Shown here: positions 1-7,896 of the stretch, piece by piece | Layout: each line of letters opens with the position of its first letter | How positions within the stretch are numbered: position 1 is the stretch's first letter | DNA from: DASYKT01 sp963718105 | GTDB lineage: Bacteria > Acidobacteriota > Blastocatellia > Pyrinomonadales > Pyrinomonadaceae | Assembly (NCBI GenBank): GCA_963718105.1 | Contig: OY970352.1 | Coordinates: forward strand, 4,774,001-4,838,000 | Reading direction: 5' to 3' | DNA length: 64,000 nucleotides | Program-made: the position numbers and the translations under genes | Notes under the pieces: generated by a model | What the model saw: only the letters and a program-made list of their open reading frames with translations | Told to the model about the DNA's origin: nothing | The model's database searches: none

Positions 1-782
1 TACGCAACCCGGTTGGCCAATGCATCGGGCGCTAATTGCAGCGCTCTTTTTAGCAGTGGAAGCGCTTCTTTTGTCCTCTTATCCCGATTTAAACAATCAG
101 CGTAGAGATAGAACGCATTGACCGAGCCCGGGTCGAGCTTGATGGAAGTGTCGAAATCTTTAAAGGCTTTTTCCTTGTTATTAGCCTGGTAGTTACTGAG
201 GGCCCTGTTGTAATAAAATCGCGATCGATCTTTGATCTTATCCTCATTCTTATCAAGCCACTCGATTGACCCGGCATACTTGCCCGCGCGATAGATCACC
301 GTGTTGTAGCAAAAAATAGCCTCTTCATTGCCGGGCGCGAGTTTAACGGCCGTCTCGGCTGTTTTAAGCGCCTCTGCCGCGTCCCCGCGATAACTGTTGG
401 CCATTGCCATCGCTACCAGTGCCCACACATCACTTTCCTGGGGGCTGTCTTTACGGCCATTGCGGGTGGCCATCTCCCCGGCCATAGCAAACGCCGTCTT
501 GTAATTATCGGTTGACCGGACGCCGTTTAAAACGACCCACATGCGCAATTCGTCGTCTTCAGGAAATTGCCCGATCAATTTTTGCCCGGTTTCATATCCG
601 GCGCGGAAATCGCGCGCGAAAAAAAGATCGCGCAATTTTTTTACACCGGCTTTACTGTCGGCCAGCGCATTTTTTCCGGCGGCGGATAATGGGGGCGAAA
701 CGGCAGTCTGCGCCTCGCCGCTGCTCGTAAATAGAGCGGCCGCAAGGCACGCACATAAGATAAGTATCAAGTGTGTTTTCAT
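1..782 (-). CDS. Secreted TPR-repeat protein, partial
   Basis: The reading frame starts at the ATG at 782 and runs off the left edge of the window, so about 260 residues of the N-terminal part are seen. Residues 1-25 form a signal peptide ending near GEAQ. From about residue 115 the sequence repeats in blocks of roughly 34 residues with the Ala/Gly/Tyr spacing of tetratricopeptide repeats (for example RFYYNRALSNYQANNKEKAF and the next block with FYLYADCLNRD). TPR proteins are protein-binding scaffolds; this one is probably exported to the periplasm. The partner and the C-terminal architecture cannot be judged from here. It lies behind the terminator of the superoxide dismutase gene, so it is probably a separate transcription unit. 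Confidence 0.8.
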   Translation of the reverse strand, partial: MKTHLILILCACLAAALFTSSGEAQTAVSPPLSAAGKNALADSKAGVKKLRDLFFARDFRAGYETGQKLIGQFPEDDELRMWVVLNGVRSTDNYKTAFAMAGEMATRNGRKDSPQESDVWALVAMAMANSYRGDAAEALKTAETAVKLAPGNEEAIFCYNTVIYRAGKYAGSIEWLDKNEDKIKDRSRFYYNRALSNYQANNKEKAFKDFDTSIKLDPGSVNAFYLYADCLNRDKRTKEALPLLKRALQLAPDALANRVA

Positions 783-862
783 TCCGGTCATTTTATTGGC
801 CGATCATCTTTATTCGAGATCGCGGGCGGCCTTTACCGACTCACTTTAAGATGACACGCGCC

Positions 863-916
863 AACAAAAAAGCGTGTCAGGTAAGTATTGGAAATTACTT
901 TGTCCTGACACGCTTT
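863..916 (-). terminator. Rho-independent terminator of the sod gene
   Basis: On the minus strand a 13-bp perfect stem (CCTGACACGCTTT read on plus at 904-916, complement at 869-881) is followed by a run of six T residues (A at 866-871 on plus). It lies 21 bases behind the sod stop codon, the right place to end that transcript before the TPR gene. Confidence 0.85.
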
Positions 917-936
917 AGGAAAACTCCGGTGGCAAA

Positions 937-1542
937 TTATTTCAGGCGGCCGTTGACCGTGTCCCAATTGATATTCGAGAAAAACGCTTCGATATATTTC
1001 GGGCGGTCGGCCGGGGCGTAGTCTTTGATAAAGGCGTGCTCCCAGACGTCCATCACCAGCACGGGCGTATAGCCGGCGACGTTGCCTTCTTCGTGCATCG
1101 AGATCCAGTGGTTGGAAAGTTCGCCGTTTGACGGGTCTTGCAGCGCCAGCGCCCAGCCCACTCCGCGCATTTTGCCGACGCTGGTAAAATCAGCTTTCCA
1201 GATGTCGTAGCTGCCAAAACTTTTTTCCGCCGCGTTAATAAAGGCGTCGCCCGTAGAAGGGTCGCCGGTGCCCTGCTTTTGCATATTGTCGAAATAATAT
1301 TCGTGGAGCACCATTCCGTTGTACTCAAATCCGTAGCGGCGTTTGAGTTCGGAAAAAACCGCCATATTTGCCGGGTCGAGGCTTCCGTCCTTTAACAGGC
1401 CGGCGACCTTTTCGTTCAGAGTATTAGTGTTGGTAACGTAGCCTTCGTAAAGTTTAAAATGCATTGCCAACGTTTCGTTGGAAATTCCGGTGAGATCGCT
1501 CAGATCCCAACTCTTCGCTTTATAAGTAGTATTCAAACCCAT
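937..1542 (-). CDS. sod: Superoxide dismutase (Fe/Mn family)
   Basis: This 201-residue protein has the length and motifs of Fe/Mn superoxide dismutases, which convert superoxide to oxygen and hydrogen peroxide. The metal ligands can be assigned as His28 (MHFKLYEGYV), His80 (VLHEYYF), Asp165 and His169 in the signature DVWEHAF. The first helix reads HFKLYEGYV instead of the common HHxxHHxxYV, a variant subfamily, so metal choice (Fe, Mn or either) cannot be deduced. There is no signal peptide, hence cytoplasmic. The start at 1542 is supported by AAGGAGA about nine bases upstream. A strong terminator follows the stop. The next minus-strand gene upstream is a [2Fe-2S] ferredoxin. Confidence 0.9.
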   Translation of the reverse strand: MGLNTTYKAKSWDLSDLTGISNETLAMHFKLYEGYVTNTNTLNEKVAGLLKDGSLDPANMAVFSELKRRYGFEYNGMVLHEYYFDNMQKQGTGDPSTGDAFINAAEKSFGSYDIWKADFTSVGKMRGVGWALALQDPSNGELSNHWISMHEEGNVAGYTPVLVMDVWEHAFIKDYAPADRPKYIEAFFSNINWDTVNGRLK

Positions 1543-1656
1543 GATGTTCTCCTTGTGCCCATTGATGTTATGATCGCCGCGCTCGCCGGCTTAGCGGCGA
1601 ACTTGGCTCAGTTGGTCTTTAAAAACAATGAATAATTAACAGTTAAAAATGAACAG

Positions 1657-1995
1657 TTATTCCCATTCTTCGGGACGCGGGCCGGCATCCATTCCCTCGG
1701 TGCTGACCTGTTTCAAAACCTTTACTTTCAGATCGTCCGCTACCTTGATCTGGCACGAAAGGCGAAAGCCTTCTTCGAGAGCCCCGCGCAAGGTCAGGCA
1801 TTCACGCTCGGTATCGCCCATTGGCGGGGTGTTTCCGTCGAGTATCTCGACACGGCAAGTGGTGCAGCGCGCGTTCCCGCCGCAGCGGTGAAGGATGTCT
1901 ACGCCGCCATCTTCGAGGATCAGTACGAGCCGACGCCCGCCGGGCGTATCGATGGTTTTAGTACCCTGGGCAGTTTCCGCGGTAATTGTAGGCAT
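1657..1995 (-). CDS. [2Fe-2S] ferredoxin
   Basis: A 112-residue plant/adrenodoxin-type ferredoxin. The cluster loop reads CGGNARCTTC, that is C-x5-C-x2-C, and the fourth ligand is the Cys in LSCQIKV about 33 residues later, the normal spacing of the fold. The surrounding strands (RRLVLILEDGGVDILHRCGG, RVEILDGNTPP) fit the ubiquitin-like ferredoxin fold. It would shuttle single electrons in the cytoplasm; the redox partner is unknown because no reductase or oxygenase gene is adjacent. GGAG sits upstream of the ATG. The gap to the downstream sod gene (about 114 bases) does not prove co-transcription. Confidence 0.88.
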   Translation of the reverse strand: MPTITAETAQGTKTIDTPGGRRLVLILEDGGVDILHRCGGNARCTTCRVEILDGNTPPMGDTERECLTLRGALEEGFRLSCQIKVADDLKVKVLKQVSTEGMDAGPRPEEWE

Positions 1996-2317
1996 TAAAG
2001 GAGCTCCCTGCTAAGTAAATTTAATATAAAACTTAACTTGAATTTGGCACAGTTTGCGGGAAAAGAGCAAGCGGCGGGTAAAAATTAAATATCGGCCGAT
2101 ACTGTACCGGGAGCGCGGACGTCCCGTCCGCACGAACGCAGCGTTCGAACTATCTGCTGACATTAGGCCGCAAAAGCGGCCTTTGCGGACGAGACGCCCG
2201 CGCTCCCAGTCGATTTTCCATTATAAGTCCTTCCTGAATTTAACTCCCGAGCCTGATTCGTGATATTTTGGTGAATTGATCCATACTTATTTCGTAGAAA
2301 ACGTGCCATAGATATAA
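1996..2317. other. Intergenic region with one palindromic element
   Basis: This 322-base gap between divergent genes contains repeat family A (2109-2207). The rest presumably carries promoters for the ferredoxin (minus) and the membrane glycosyltransferase-like gene (plus), but I see no convincing -35/-10 pair or Shine-Dalgarno in front of 2318. Confidence 0.6.
2109..2207. repeat. Family A palindromic element, copy A1
   Basis: Left arm GGGAGCGCGGACGTCCCGTC pairs with the right arm ending GCGCTCCC, with two mismatches over 23 bases. Each arm also folds on itself (GCGGAC/GTCCGC). Inside are two further hairpins, GAACGC/GCGTT and AGGCCGC-AAAA-GCGGCCT. The arrangement is arm hairpin, inner hairpin, inner hairpin, arm hairpin. 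Confidence 0.85.
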
Positions 2318-4147
2318 ATGCAGGAAGTTGAAAAAAACGGCTTTGACCGGGATGAACCGCAACGACGAAGCTGGGCGGAGTGGTTCGGCTCAGACGATGC
2401 TATCCGCATGGTCTTTCTTTTATTTGGGCTGGCGATCATCGTTATTATCATGATCCGGCTTCAGTTTTCCACGCCGGCGGTGTGCTGCGGCGATTGGGAC
2501 GGCTATTACCACATCCGCTGGAGCCAGCTTCTCTGGGAAAATTTCAGCCAGGGCAAGTGGCTGCCGGAATTCAAATGGCTGCCGCTGACCGTTTTAAATC
2601 CGCAGGATTACGCCGATCATCATTTTCTTTTCCACCTGCTGCAGATACCTTTTCTCTGGTTTTTTGAGCCCGTGCTGGCGGCCAAGGTCGCCGCGGTAAT
2701 TTTCGGCAGCCTCGCGATTTTCAGCGTCTATGTGATGATGTACCGCTACCGGGTAAATCATCTGCTGTTGTGGCTGGGCGCGCTGCTGACCTGCGCCAAT
2801 CCGTTCTTTTACCGGATGAACATGGCCAAAGCGCCGCCGCTCACGATCATCTACACCGTGCTCGGCATCTATCTGCTGTTCGAGCGCAAATATATCTGGC
2901 TGATGCCGCTGATGTTCGTTTTTGTCTGGACCTACAGCCTGTTTCCGATGCTGCTGATCGCCTCGCTGATCTGGACCGTGATCATCGCCTGGAACGAAAA
3001 GAAAGTGGAATGGCGGCCGGCGACTTATACCTTTGCCGGCATGGTGCTGGGCAATTTAATAAACCCCTATTTTCCGCATAACCTCGGCCTCTTTTTTGAA
3101 CATTTCATCACCAAATTTAAATCCGGAGATTTTACCGTCGGCGTCGGCGGCGAGTGGTATCCCTATACCGGATGGGAATTGATCACGCACCTGACCATCG
3201 CGATGCTGGCGATGCTGCTGGGCTACATTCTGTTCGGGCCCAAGGAAGGCAAGCTTCCGGAAAAAGCAACATTCTTTCTGGTGTTCGCCACGATCCTGTT
3301 CTTCGCGATGTTTCGCTCAAAGCGTTACGCCGAATATTTTCCGCCGTTCGCTATTCTTTTCGCGGCGTTTAGCTGGCAGGCATTCTGGGCGGCGCCGGTT
3401 GTCGAGCTTCCGGAAGACTTTCGCCGCGACCTCGAACCATTTCTCGATGTAGAAGTTAAAGCGGCGAAGAAAGACCCGTTGGTGGTGCCGCAGCAGGTGG
3501 CGTCCATAATAATCGGCGTTTTCTTTTTAGGGTTGATGTATTACAACTTTATCGGGATCGACCTGGAAAGATTTGGTTTGAAAGACGTCAAACAGGAAGG
3601 CATGATCACCAGCATCGGAAATAACGAGAAGGCCGATAAGCACCGGCGCGCGATGGAATGGGTCAAGAATAATATTCCCGAAGGCGAACTGATCTTTAAC
3701 GCGGACTGGGACGATTTTCCGAAGATGTTCTACTACGACCAGAAGCACTCTTATGTTTCCGGCCTCGACCCGACTTATTTGTATAGCAAGAATCCCGATC
3801 TTTCGCGGCTCTTCGATGACATCACTAACGGAAAACACGACGACCCGGCGCTGATCATCCGCGAAAAATTCGGCTCGCACTATATCTTTTCCGATATCAA
3901 ACGCCACCCGGATATGTATGCCAAGGCGATGGAAAGCGGCTGGGTCGAAAAGATCTATGAAGACGATGAAGATTACATTCTCAGGATCCGCGACGAAAAG
4001 GGCGATCCGCCAAAAGAAGCGGGCGCGGACAACGACAGCGACGAACCGACACCGGATGAAATAAAAGCGGCCGAAGACGAAGAGAACGATAACAATTTGG
4101 CGGAACCGGATGATAACACGCCGGAAGATAATAAGAACGACCGATGA
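2318..4147 (+). CDS. Multi-pass membrane GT-C glycosyltransferase-like protein (STT3-like features)
   Basis: This 609-residue protein has a short cytoplasmic N-terminus, about ten hydrophobic segments between residues 30 and 420, and a soluble C-terminal domain. After the first segment comes GDWDGYYHIRW, like the acidic first external loop of STT3/AglB/PglB oligosaccharyltransferases (D-x-Y-Y-H), followed by a DHH motif (ADHHFLFHLL). In the soluble part FNADWDDFPKMFYY sits where STT3 proteins carry WWDxG. This suggests a lipid-linked-sugar transferase of the GT-C class; whether it glycosylates protein or lipid is unknown. The last 45 residues are very acidic and low in complexity. Its stop overlaps the start of the following lipoprotein gene by four bases (ATGA), so the two are translationally coupled. 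Confidence 0.65.
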   Translation: MQEVEKNGFDRDEPQRRSWAEWFGSDDAIRMVFLLFGLAIIVIIMIRLQFSTPAVCCGDWDGYYHIRWSQLLWENFSQGKWLPEFKWLPLTVLNPQDYADHHFLFHLLQIPFLWFFEPVLAAKVAAVIFGSLAIFSVYVMMYRYRVNHLLLWLGALLTCANPFFYRMNMAKAPPLTIIYTVLGIYLLFERKYIWLMPLMFVFVWTYSLFPMLLIASLIWTVIIAWNEKKVEWRPATYTFAGMVLGNLINPYFPHNLGLFFEHFITKFKSGDFTVGVGGEWYPYTGWELITHLTIAMLAMLLGYILFGPKEGKLPEKATFFLVFATILFFAMFRSKRYAEYFPPFAILFAAFSWQAFWAAPVVELPEDFRRDLEPFLDVEVKAAKKDPLVVPQQVASIIIGVFFLGLMYYNFIGIDLERFGLKDVKQEGMITSIGNNEKADKHRRAMEWVKNNIPEGELIFNADWDDFPKMFYYDQKHSYVSGLDPTYLYSKNPDLSRLFDDITNGKHDDPALIIREKFGSHYIFSDIKRHPDMYAKAMESGWVEKIYEDDEDYILRIRDEKGDPPKEAGADNDSDEPTPDEIKAAEDEENDNNLAEPDDNTPEDNKNDR

Positions 4148-4653
4148 ATTTTGCGATAAAGATGCTGGCACTGGCGCTGACGCTTTTCTGTTTTGCCTGC
4201 GGGCCGGAAAATAATACGGCTTCGCGGCCGGGAAATGAGACGCCGGCCCCGACGGTAGAAGTAAAGAAAAAAACGTTTGACGATGACGTGGCAACGGTCC
4301 GTTACAGCGAATATACCTGGATGTTCGTTTTGCGGCGCCGTGACGGTAAAGCGATCGACGGCGATGACAGTAAATTCATTCGCGCCAACACGCCGCCCGA
4401 AACAAATCAAAGACTGGTGTCGGACGAAGGAAAAGCGGTCATAATGGGCACAAATTTTCGCTTCTATCCAGGACAGTACGATGCGGTGAACAAGCGGTTC
4501 GAAGTTCAGGACCTGTCGGCGGCGAAATACGAAAAGAACGAAAACGACCTGGCATCGGCAAATAACGGGGCGAATAAGGCGGCAGATAAATTGGCAAATA
4601 AGGCAGCCGGTGACCCTAAAAACCAGAACCCGTCAAAAAATATTTCAAAGTGA
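4144..4653 (+). CDS. Putative lipoprotein coupled to the membrane glycosyltransferase
   Basis: A 169-residue protein with a hydrophobic leader ending ALTLFCFAC-GPENN; the Cys at about residue 19 could be the lipidated residue, although the lipobox is poor (Phe and Cys before it). The mature part begins with a disordered stretch rich in Asn, Pro and Thr, has a short compact core with YSEYTWMFVLRRRDG, and ends with a low-complexity Ala/Asn/Lys tail. I do not recognise the family. The start codon overlaps the stop of the glycosyltransferase-like gene, so it is probably a partner of that protein or of its product at the membrane. Confidence 0.65.
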   Translation: MNFAIKMLALALTLFCFACGPENNTASRPGNETPAPTVEVKKKTFDDDVATVRYSEYTWMFVLRRRDGKAIDGDDSKFIRANTPPETNQRLVSDEGKAVIMGTNFRFYPGQYDAVNKRFEVQDLSAAKYEKNENDLASANNGANKAADKLANKAAGDPKNQNPSKNISK

Positions 4654-4659
4654 GAAACC

Positions 4660-6105
4660 TTGATCCTGGCGTTAGACATCGGTACTTCCAGCGTGCGCGC
4701 CGCCGTTTATGATGAAACCGGCGAGCGGCTGCCGGACACCGTGGTCAAAAATGACCGGCAGATCGAATTTACCGAGCAGGGCGGGGCCGAGATCGATGCC
4801 GGGAAAGCCATTGAGCAAATTTTCCGCGCCGTGGATGACGTGCTGGCGCTCGCTGCAGTCACCCATATCCAATACGTGGCGATGTCCTGTTTCTGGCACA
4901 GCCTGATCGGCGTCGATAGAGACGGAAACGCGGTGACGCCGGTCTTGACCTGGGCCGATACACGGGCAAAAGATACCGTAAAAGATCTGCGCCGGCATTT
5001 CGACGAGCGTGAAATGCACAACCGTACCGGCTCTCGTTTTCATGCAAGTTATTGGCCGGCAAAATTGCTCTGGTACGGACGAGAACAGCCGGAAATTTTT
5101 GGGCGCGCGGACAAATGGATGTCACTAAGTGACTATCTCGCGCTGAAGCTTTCGGGCAAGGCCGTGACGAGTGTTTCAATGGCGTCGGGTACGGGCCTTT
5201 TCGATGTCCGGCGATGTGATTGGGACGATGATCTTTTAAGTTTTCTGGGGATCACGCGGGAGAATTTGCCCGCGATCATCGAAAGCGGCGACACGTTTCA
5301 AACCGCGCGCTGGGAAAAACTGAAAAACGCGAAGTGGTTTCCGGGCATAGGTGACGGTGCGGCGAATAATATCGGCGCCGGCTGTACGACCAAAGAAAAA
5401 GCCGCGCTGATGGTCGGCACGTCGGGCGCGATGCGGACCGTGTTTGCGGGCGAACCGCCTGCCGAAATTCCACACGGGTTGTGGTGCTACCGTGTCGACC
5501 GCCAGCGGGTGATCACCGGCGGCGCGCTTTCCGATGGCGGCGGGCTTTATGCGTGGCTGAAAAATACGCTGAAGATAGCCCCCGTTGCTGCAGCAGCCGA
5601 TGATGAGATCGAGGCCGAGATCGCCCGGCGCGCGCCCGATTCGCATGGGCTTACGGTAATGCCGTTTTTTTCCGGCGAACGCAGCACCGGCTATCACGAA
5701 AACGCCAAGGGCGCGATTCTGGGGATGACGCAAAATTCCACGGCTGTTGAGATAGTTCACGCCGCCATGGAAGCCGTTGCTTTTCGTTTTGCCGCGATCT
5801 TTGAGCAACTGCAAACGGTTTGCCCGGTAACGGAGATGATCGCATCCGGCGGCGCGCTGCGCGAATCCGCGGTCTGGACGCAGATCATGGCCGACGTGCT
5901 GGGCCGAAACTTAAGCCTGCCCGACACGCGCGAAGCCTCAAGCCGCGGCGCGGTTTTGCTTGCGCTCAAAACTATTGGCAAAATAGAGAGCATCGAGGAA
6001 ATAGAAACACCGCGCGGGCAGCAATTCAATTTCGATAAAGACCGTCACGAAGTTTACCGGAATGCGCGCACAAGGCACGAAGAGTTCTATAGAAAAATTA
6101 TATAA
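4660..6105 (+). CDS. FGGY-family carbohydrate kinase (gluconokinase-like)
   Basis: A 481-residue sugar kinase of the FGGY family, in the actin/hexokinase fold. Visible landmarks are the N-terminal phosphate loop (ALDIGTSSVRAAVYD), the sugar-binding TWADTRA, the second-domain GDGAANNIGAGC and VGTSGAMR loops, and the C-terminal ASGGALRESAVWTQIMAD motif. The pattern resembles gluconokinases more than glycerol or xylulose kinases, but substrate is an inference. Translation starts at TTG (4660), six bases behind the lipoprotein stop. Its 3' end overlaps by eight bases the end of the convergent restriction gene. Transketolase lies just beyond the restriction cassette, which fits a pentose-phosphate role for the original neighbourhood. 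Confidence 0.85.
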   Translation: MILALDIGTSSVRAAVYDETGERLPDTVVKNDRQIEFTEQGGAEIDAGKAIEQIFRAVDDVLALAAVTHIQYVAMSCFWHSLIGVDRDGNAVTPVLTWADTRAKDTVKDLRRHFDEREMHNRTGSRFHASYWPAKLLWYGREQPEIFGRADKWMSLSDYLALKLSGKAVTSVSMASGTGLFDVRRCDWDDDLLSFLGITRENLPAIIESGDTFQTARWEKLKNAKWFPGIGDGAANNIGAGCTTKEKAALMVGTSGAMRTVFAGEPPAEIPHGLWCYRVDRQRVITGGALSDGGGLYAWLKNTLKIAPVAAAADDEIEAEIARRAPDSHGLTVMPFFSGERSTGYHENAKGAILGMTQNSTAVEIVHAAMEAVAFRFAAIFEQLQTVCPVTEMIASGGALRESAVWTQIMADVLGRNLSLPDTREASSRGAVLLALKTIGKIESIEEIETPRGQQFNFDKDRHEVYRNARTRHEEFYRKII

Positions 6106-6814
6106 CTTTGAGAGACTGGTAAATTATTTCACCATTTTCTCGTACATAGCTGACAGGTATCTTCGGGTTATTTATATCTTTCCCACCTGATTCGTGCCAT
6201 TTTTCTTCCCATTTAGTAAAATAAAGTTCCAATTGGTCAGGGGTTAAAAGATGAATTGATGAAAGCTCGATCCCCTCGTAAATTGCGAACAACCAATCTA
6301 CTTTTCTATATTTCCCGATTATTGTCGGATTCATATGATGATGAGTTGAAAAACTTTTAGTAAGCCTGATATTTACAGATTTTAATTCATACTCTTTTCC
6401 TGAGTCGTCGACGGCATCATTTCCTTCTCTGCCCGGCAGGATTCTCAAACCGCTGGTTAGCAAGATCTGTAAAAGTTTTCCGCCATTGTCCTGAAAAATA
6501 TCTCCAATACCGTGTTTATTTGCGAGTAATTGATACCGGCGTATGTAAGCAAATAAATTCTCTAATATTTCTTTATCCGAAAGATCTTCCAAATCGTCCT
6601 CTAAAAGATCGACCACGCTACAATTAAGCGATTTTGCCAACTTTTCAATATTATCTATGGAGATATTCCTCTCGCCTCTCTCCACAGAACCTATATAAGT
6701 TCTGTGGAGACCGGCCAAATCCGCTATGGCTTCTTGTGACAGATTGTTTTTAAGTCTATATTTACGTAAATTCTTTGCAATAATTATGCGCGTTTTTGAA
6801 GTCTGCCGGCTCAT
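6098..6814 (-). CDS. pvuIIR-like: PvuII-type restriction endonuclease fused to an N-terminal helix-turn-helix controller domain
   Basis: Residues 9-65 are an XRE/controller-type helix-turn-helix (LSQEAIADLAGLHRTYIGSVERGERN), as in C proteins of restriction systems. Residues about 80-238 match PvuII endonuclease along nearly its whole 157 residues: Asp109 (FQDNGGK), Asp133 (PGREGNDAVD), Glu143 and Lys145 (YELK) correspond to PvuII Asp34, Asp58, Glu68 and Lys70, and the DNA-contacting FSTHHHMNP is intact. It should therefore cut CAGCTG. In the classical PvuII system controller and nuclease are separate genes; here they are one 238-residue chain. The gene is divergent from its methyltransferase, and the operator-like palindrome lies between them. 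Base composition is more AT-rich than the neighbours, a sign of transfer. Confidence 0.93.
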   Translation of the reverse strand: MSRQTSKTRIIIAKNLRKYRLKNNLSQEAIADLAGLHRTYIGSVERGERNISIDNIEKLAKSLNCSVVDLLEDDLEDLSDKEILENLFAYIRRYQLLANKHGIGDIFQDNGGKLLQILLTSGLRILPGREGNDAVDDSGKEYELKSVNIRLTKSFSTHHHMNPTIIGKYRKVDWLFAIYEGIELSSIHLLTPDQLELYFTKWEEKWHESGGKDINNPKIPVSYVRENGEIIYQSLKVI

Positions 6815-6820
6815 GGTATA

Positions 6821-6864
6821 AAGCTACTTCCATGAACACTTTGAGTCTACAGACTTTAAGTAGC
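6821..6864. promoter_or_regulatory. Controller operator (C-box-like) between the divergent restriction and modification genes
   Basis: Two nested inverted repeats fill the 54-base gap. The outer one is GCTACTT (6823-6829) with AAGTAGC (6858-6864), seven perfect pairs. The inner one is AGTCT-AC-AGACT (6844-6855), extending imperfectly to ACTT and AAGT (6838-6861). Controller proteins of the PvuII group bind boxes with GACT/AGTC half-sites, so the helix-turn-helix part of the fused endonuclease is the likely ligand. Binding here could control both divergent promoters. Confidence 0.7.
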
Positions 6865-6868
6865 ATTT

Positions 6869-7870
6869 TTGGTTAATATGCAATTTATTCCTGCTTATAA
6901 AACAATATCAGGCTCGGCTTTTTGCGGAGACTCAAAAGATTTGCTACCTGAATTACCGGATGAAAGCATTGATTTGGTGATCACCAGCCCGCCTTTCGCC
7001 CTTCAGCGTCAGAAAGATTATGGAAACATCGATCAGGGTAATTATGTTGAATGGTTTTCTGCTTTTGCCGAAATTGTGCACAAAAAATTAAAGCCGGCGG
7101 GGAGCTTTGTGATCGATCTGGGAGGGGCTTACAGAAAAGGCAGTCCGACCAGAAGTCTATACAATTTCAGGCTGCTCATCCATCTCTGTGATGAGATCGG
7201 TTTCCATCTGGCGGAAGATTTTTATTGGCACAATCCGGCGAAATTACCGAGCCCTATCGAATGGGTCAATAAAAGAAAAATACGAGTCAAGGATTCCGTC
7301 AATACGGTCTGGTGGTTAAGCAAGGAAGAATTTCCTAAATCCGATGTTACCAATGTGCTGGTTAAATACAGCGACAGGATGAAAAAACTGCTCGCGGATC
7401 CGGGCAAATTTTATACTCCAAAAGATCGTCCTTCCGGGCACCAGATAAGTAAAAATTTTTCTACCGACAACGGTGGGGCCATACCATCGAATCTGTTGCA
7501 GTTGTCGAATACCGATTCGGGCAGCCTGTACTTGCGGGCCTGCAATCTGGTGATGGAAAAACCGCACCCGGCAAGGTTTCCCGTGAAGCTGCCGGAATTT
7601 TTTATTAAATTACTGACGGAGCCTGACGATTTGGTCGTCGATATATTTTCCGGCTCCAATACGACGGGAGCTGTAGCGGAGGCTGAAGGGAGGCGTTGGC
7701 TGTCTTTCGAAGAAAAAATAGAATATGTAGCGACATCTTCATTTCGCTTCATCTCAAAAGATCTGGATGAGATGGAAATAAAAAACATATATGAAAAAAT
7801 ACTTATGGGAGAAAGCATAGAGTTAGAGGACTGCCAAAATAACCCATCCCTTCCTTTCGTTGCTCAGTAA
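6869..7870 (+). CDS. pvuIIM-like: PvuII-type DNA N4-cytosine methyltransferase
   Basis: A 333-residue DNA methyltransferase of the beta group, in which the catalytic motif precedes the AdoMet motif. The catalytic motif is SPPF at residues 40-43, and the AdoMet-binding motif is DIFSGSNTTG at 258-267, as in M.PvuII, with almost the same total length. It should methylate the inner cytosine of CAGCTG at N4 and protect the host from the neighbouring nuclease. The start is uncertain: TTG at 6869 or ATG at 6878; neither has a Shine-Dalgarno, and the operator leaves only a few bases of leader, so the mRNA may be nearly leaderless. The stop is 26 bases before transketolase. Codon use is AT-rich like that of the nuclease. 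Confidence 0.92.
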   Translation: MVNMQFIPAYKTISGSAFCGDSKDLLPELPDESIDLVITSPPFALQRQKDYGNIDQGNYVEWFSAFAEIVHKKLKPAGSFVIDLGGAYRKGSPTRSLYNFRLLIHLCDEIGFHLAEDFYWHNPAKLPSPIEWVNKRKIRVKDSVNTVWWLSKEEFPKSDVTNVLVKYSDRMKKLLADPGKFYTPKDRPSGHQISKNFSTDNGGAIPSNLLQLSNTDSGSLYLRACNLVMEKPHPARFPVKLPEFFIKLLTEPDDLVVDIFSGSNTTGAVAEAEGRRWLSFEEKIEYVATSSFRFISKDLDEMEIKNIYEKILMGESIELEDCQNNPSLPFVAQ

Positions 7871-7896
7871 AAATTTGAAAACATATTGTTTAACCA

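Noticed and set aside
2054..2263. Small plus-strand ORF between the ferredoxin and the membrane protein
   Set aside because: It is encoded mostly by a family A palindrome and has no ribosome site.
3527..4294. 255-residue open frame opposite the membrane glycosyltransferase-like gene
   Set aside because: Product is an artefact-like run of Phe/Ile/Val/Arg, complementary to acidic codons of the real C-terminus.
6098..7870. Restriction cassette as part of a prophage or insertion sequence
   Set aside because: No integrase, transposase, terminal repeats or attachment-site duplication could be found on either side.
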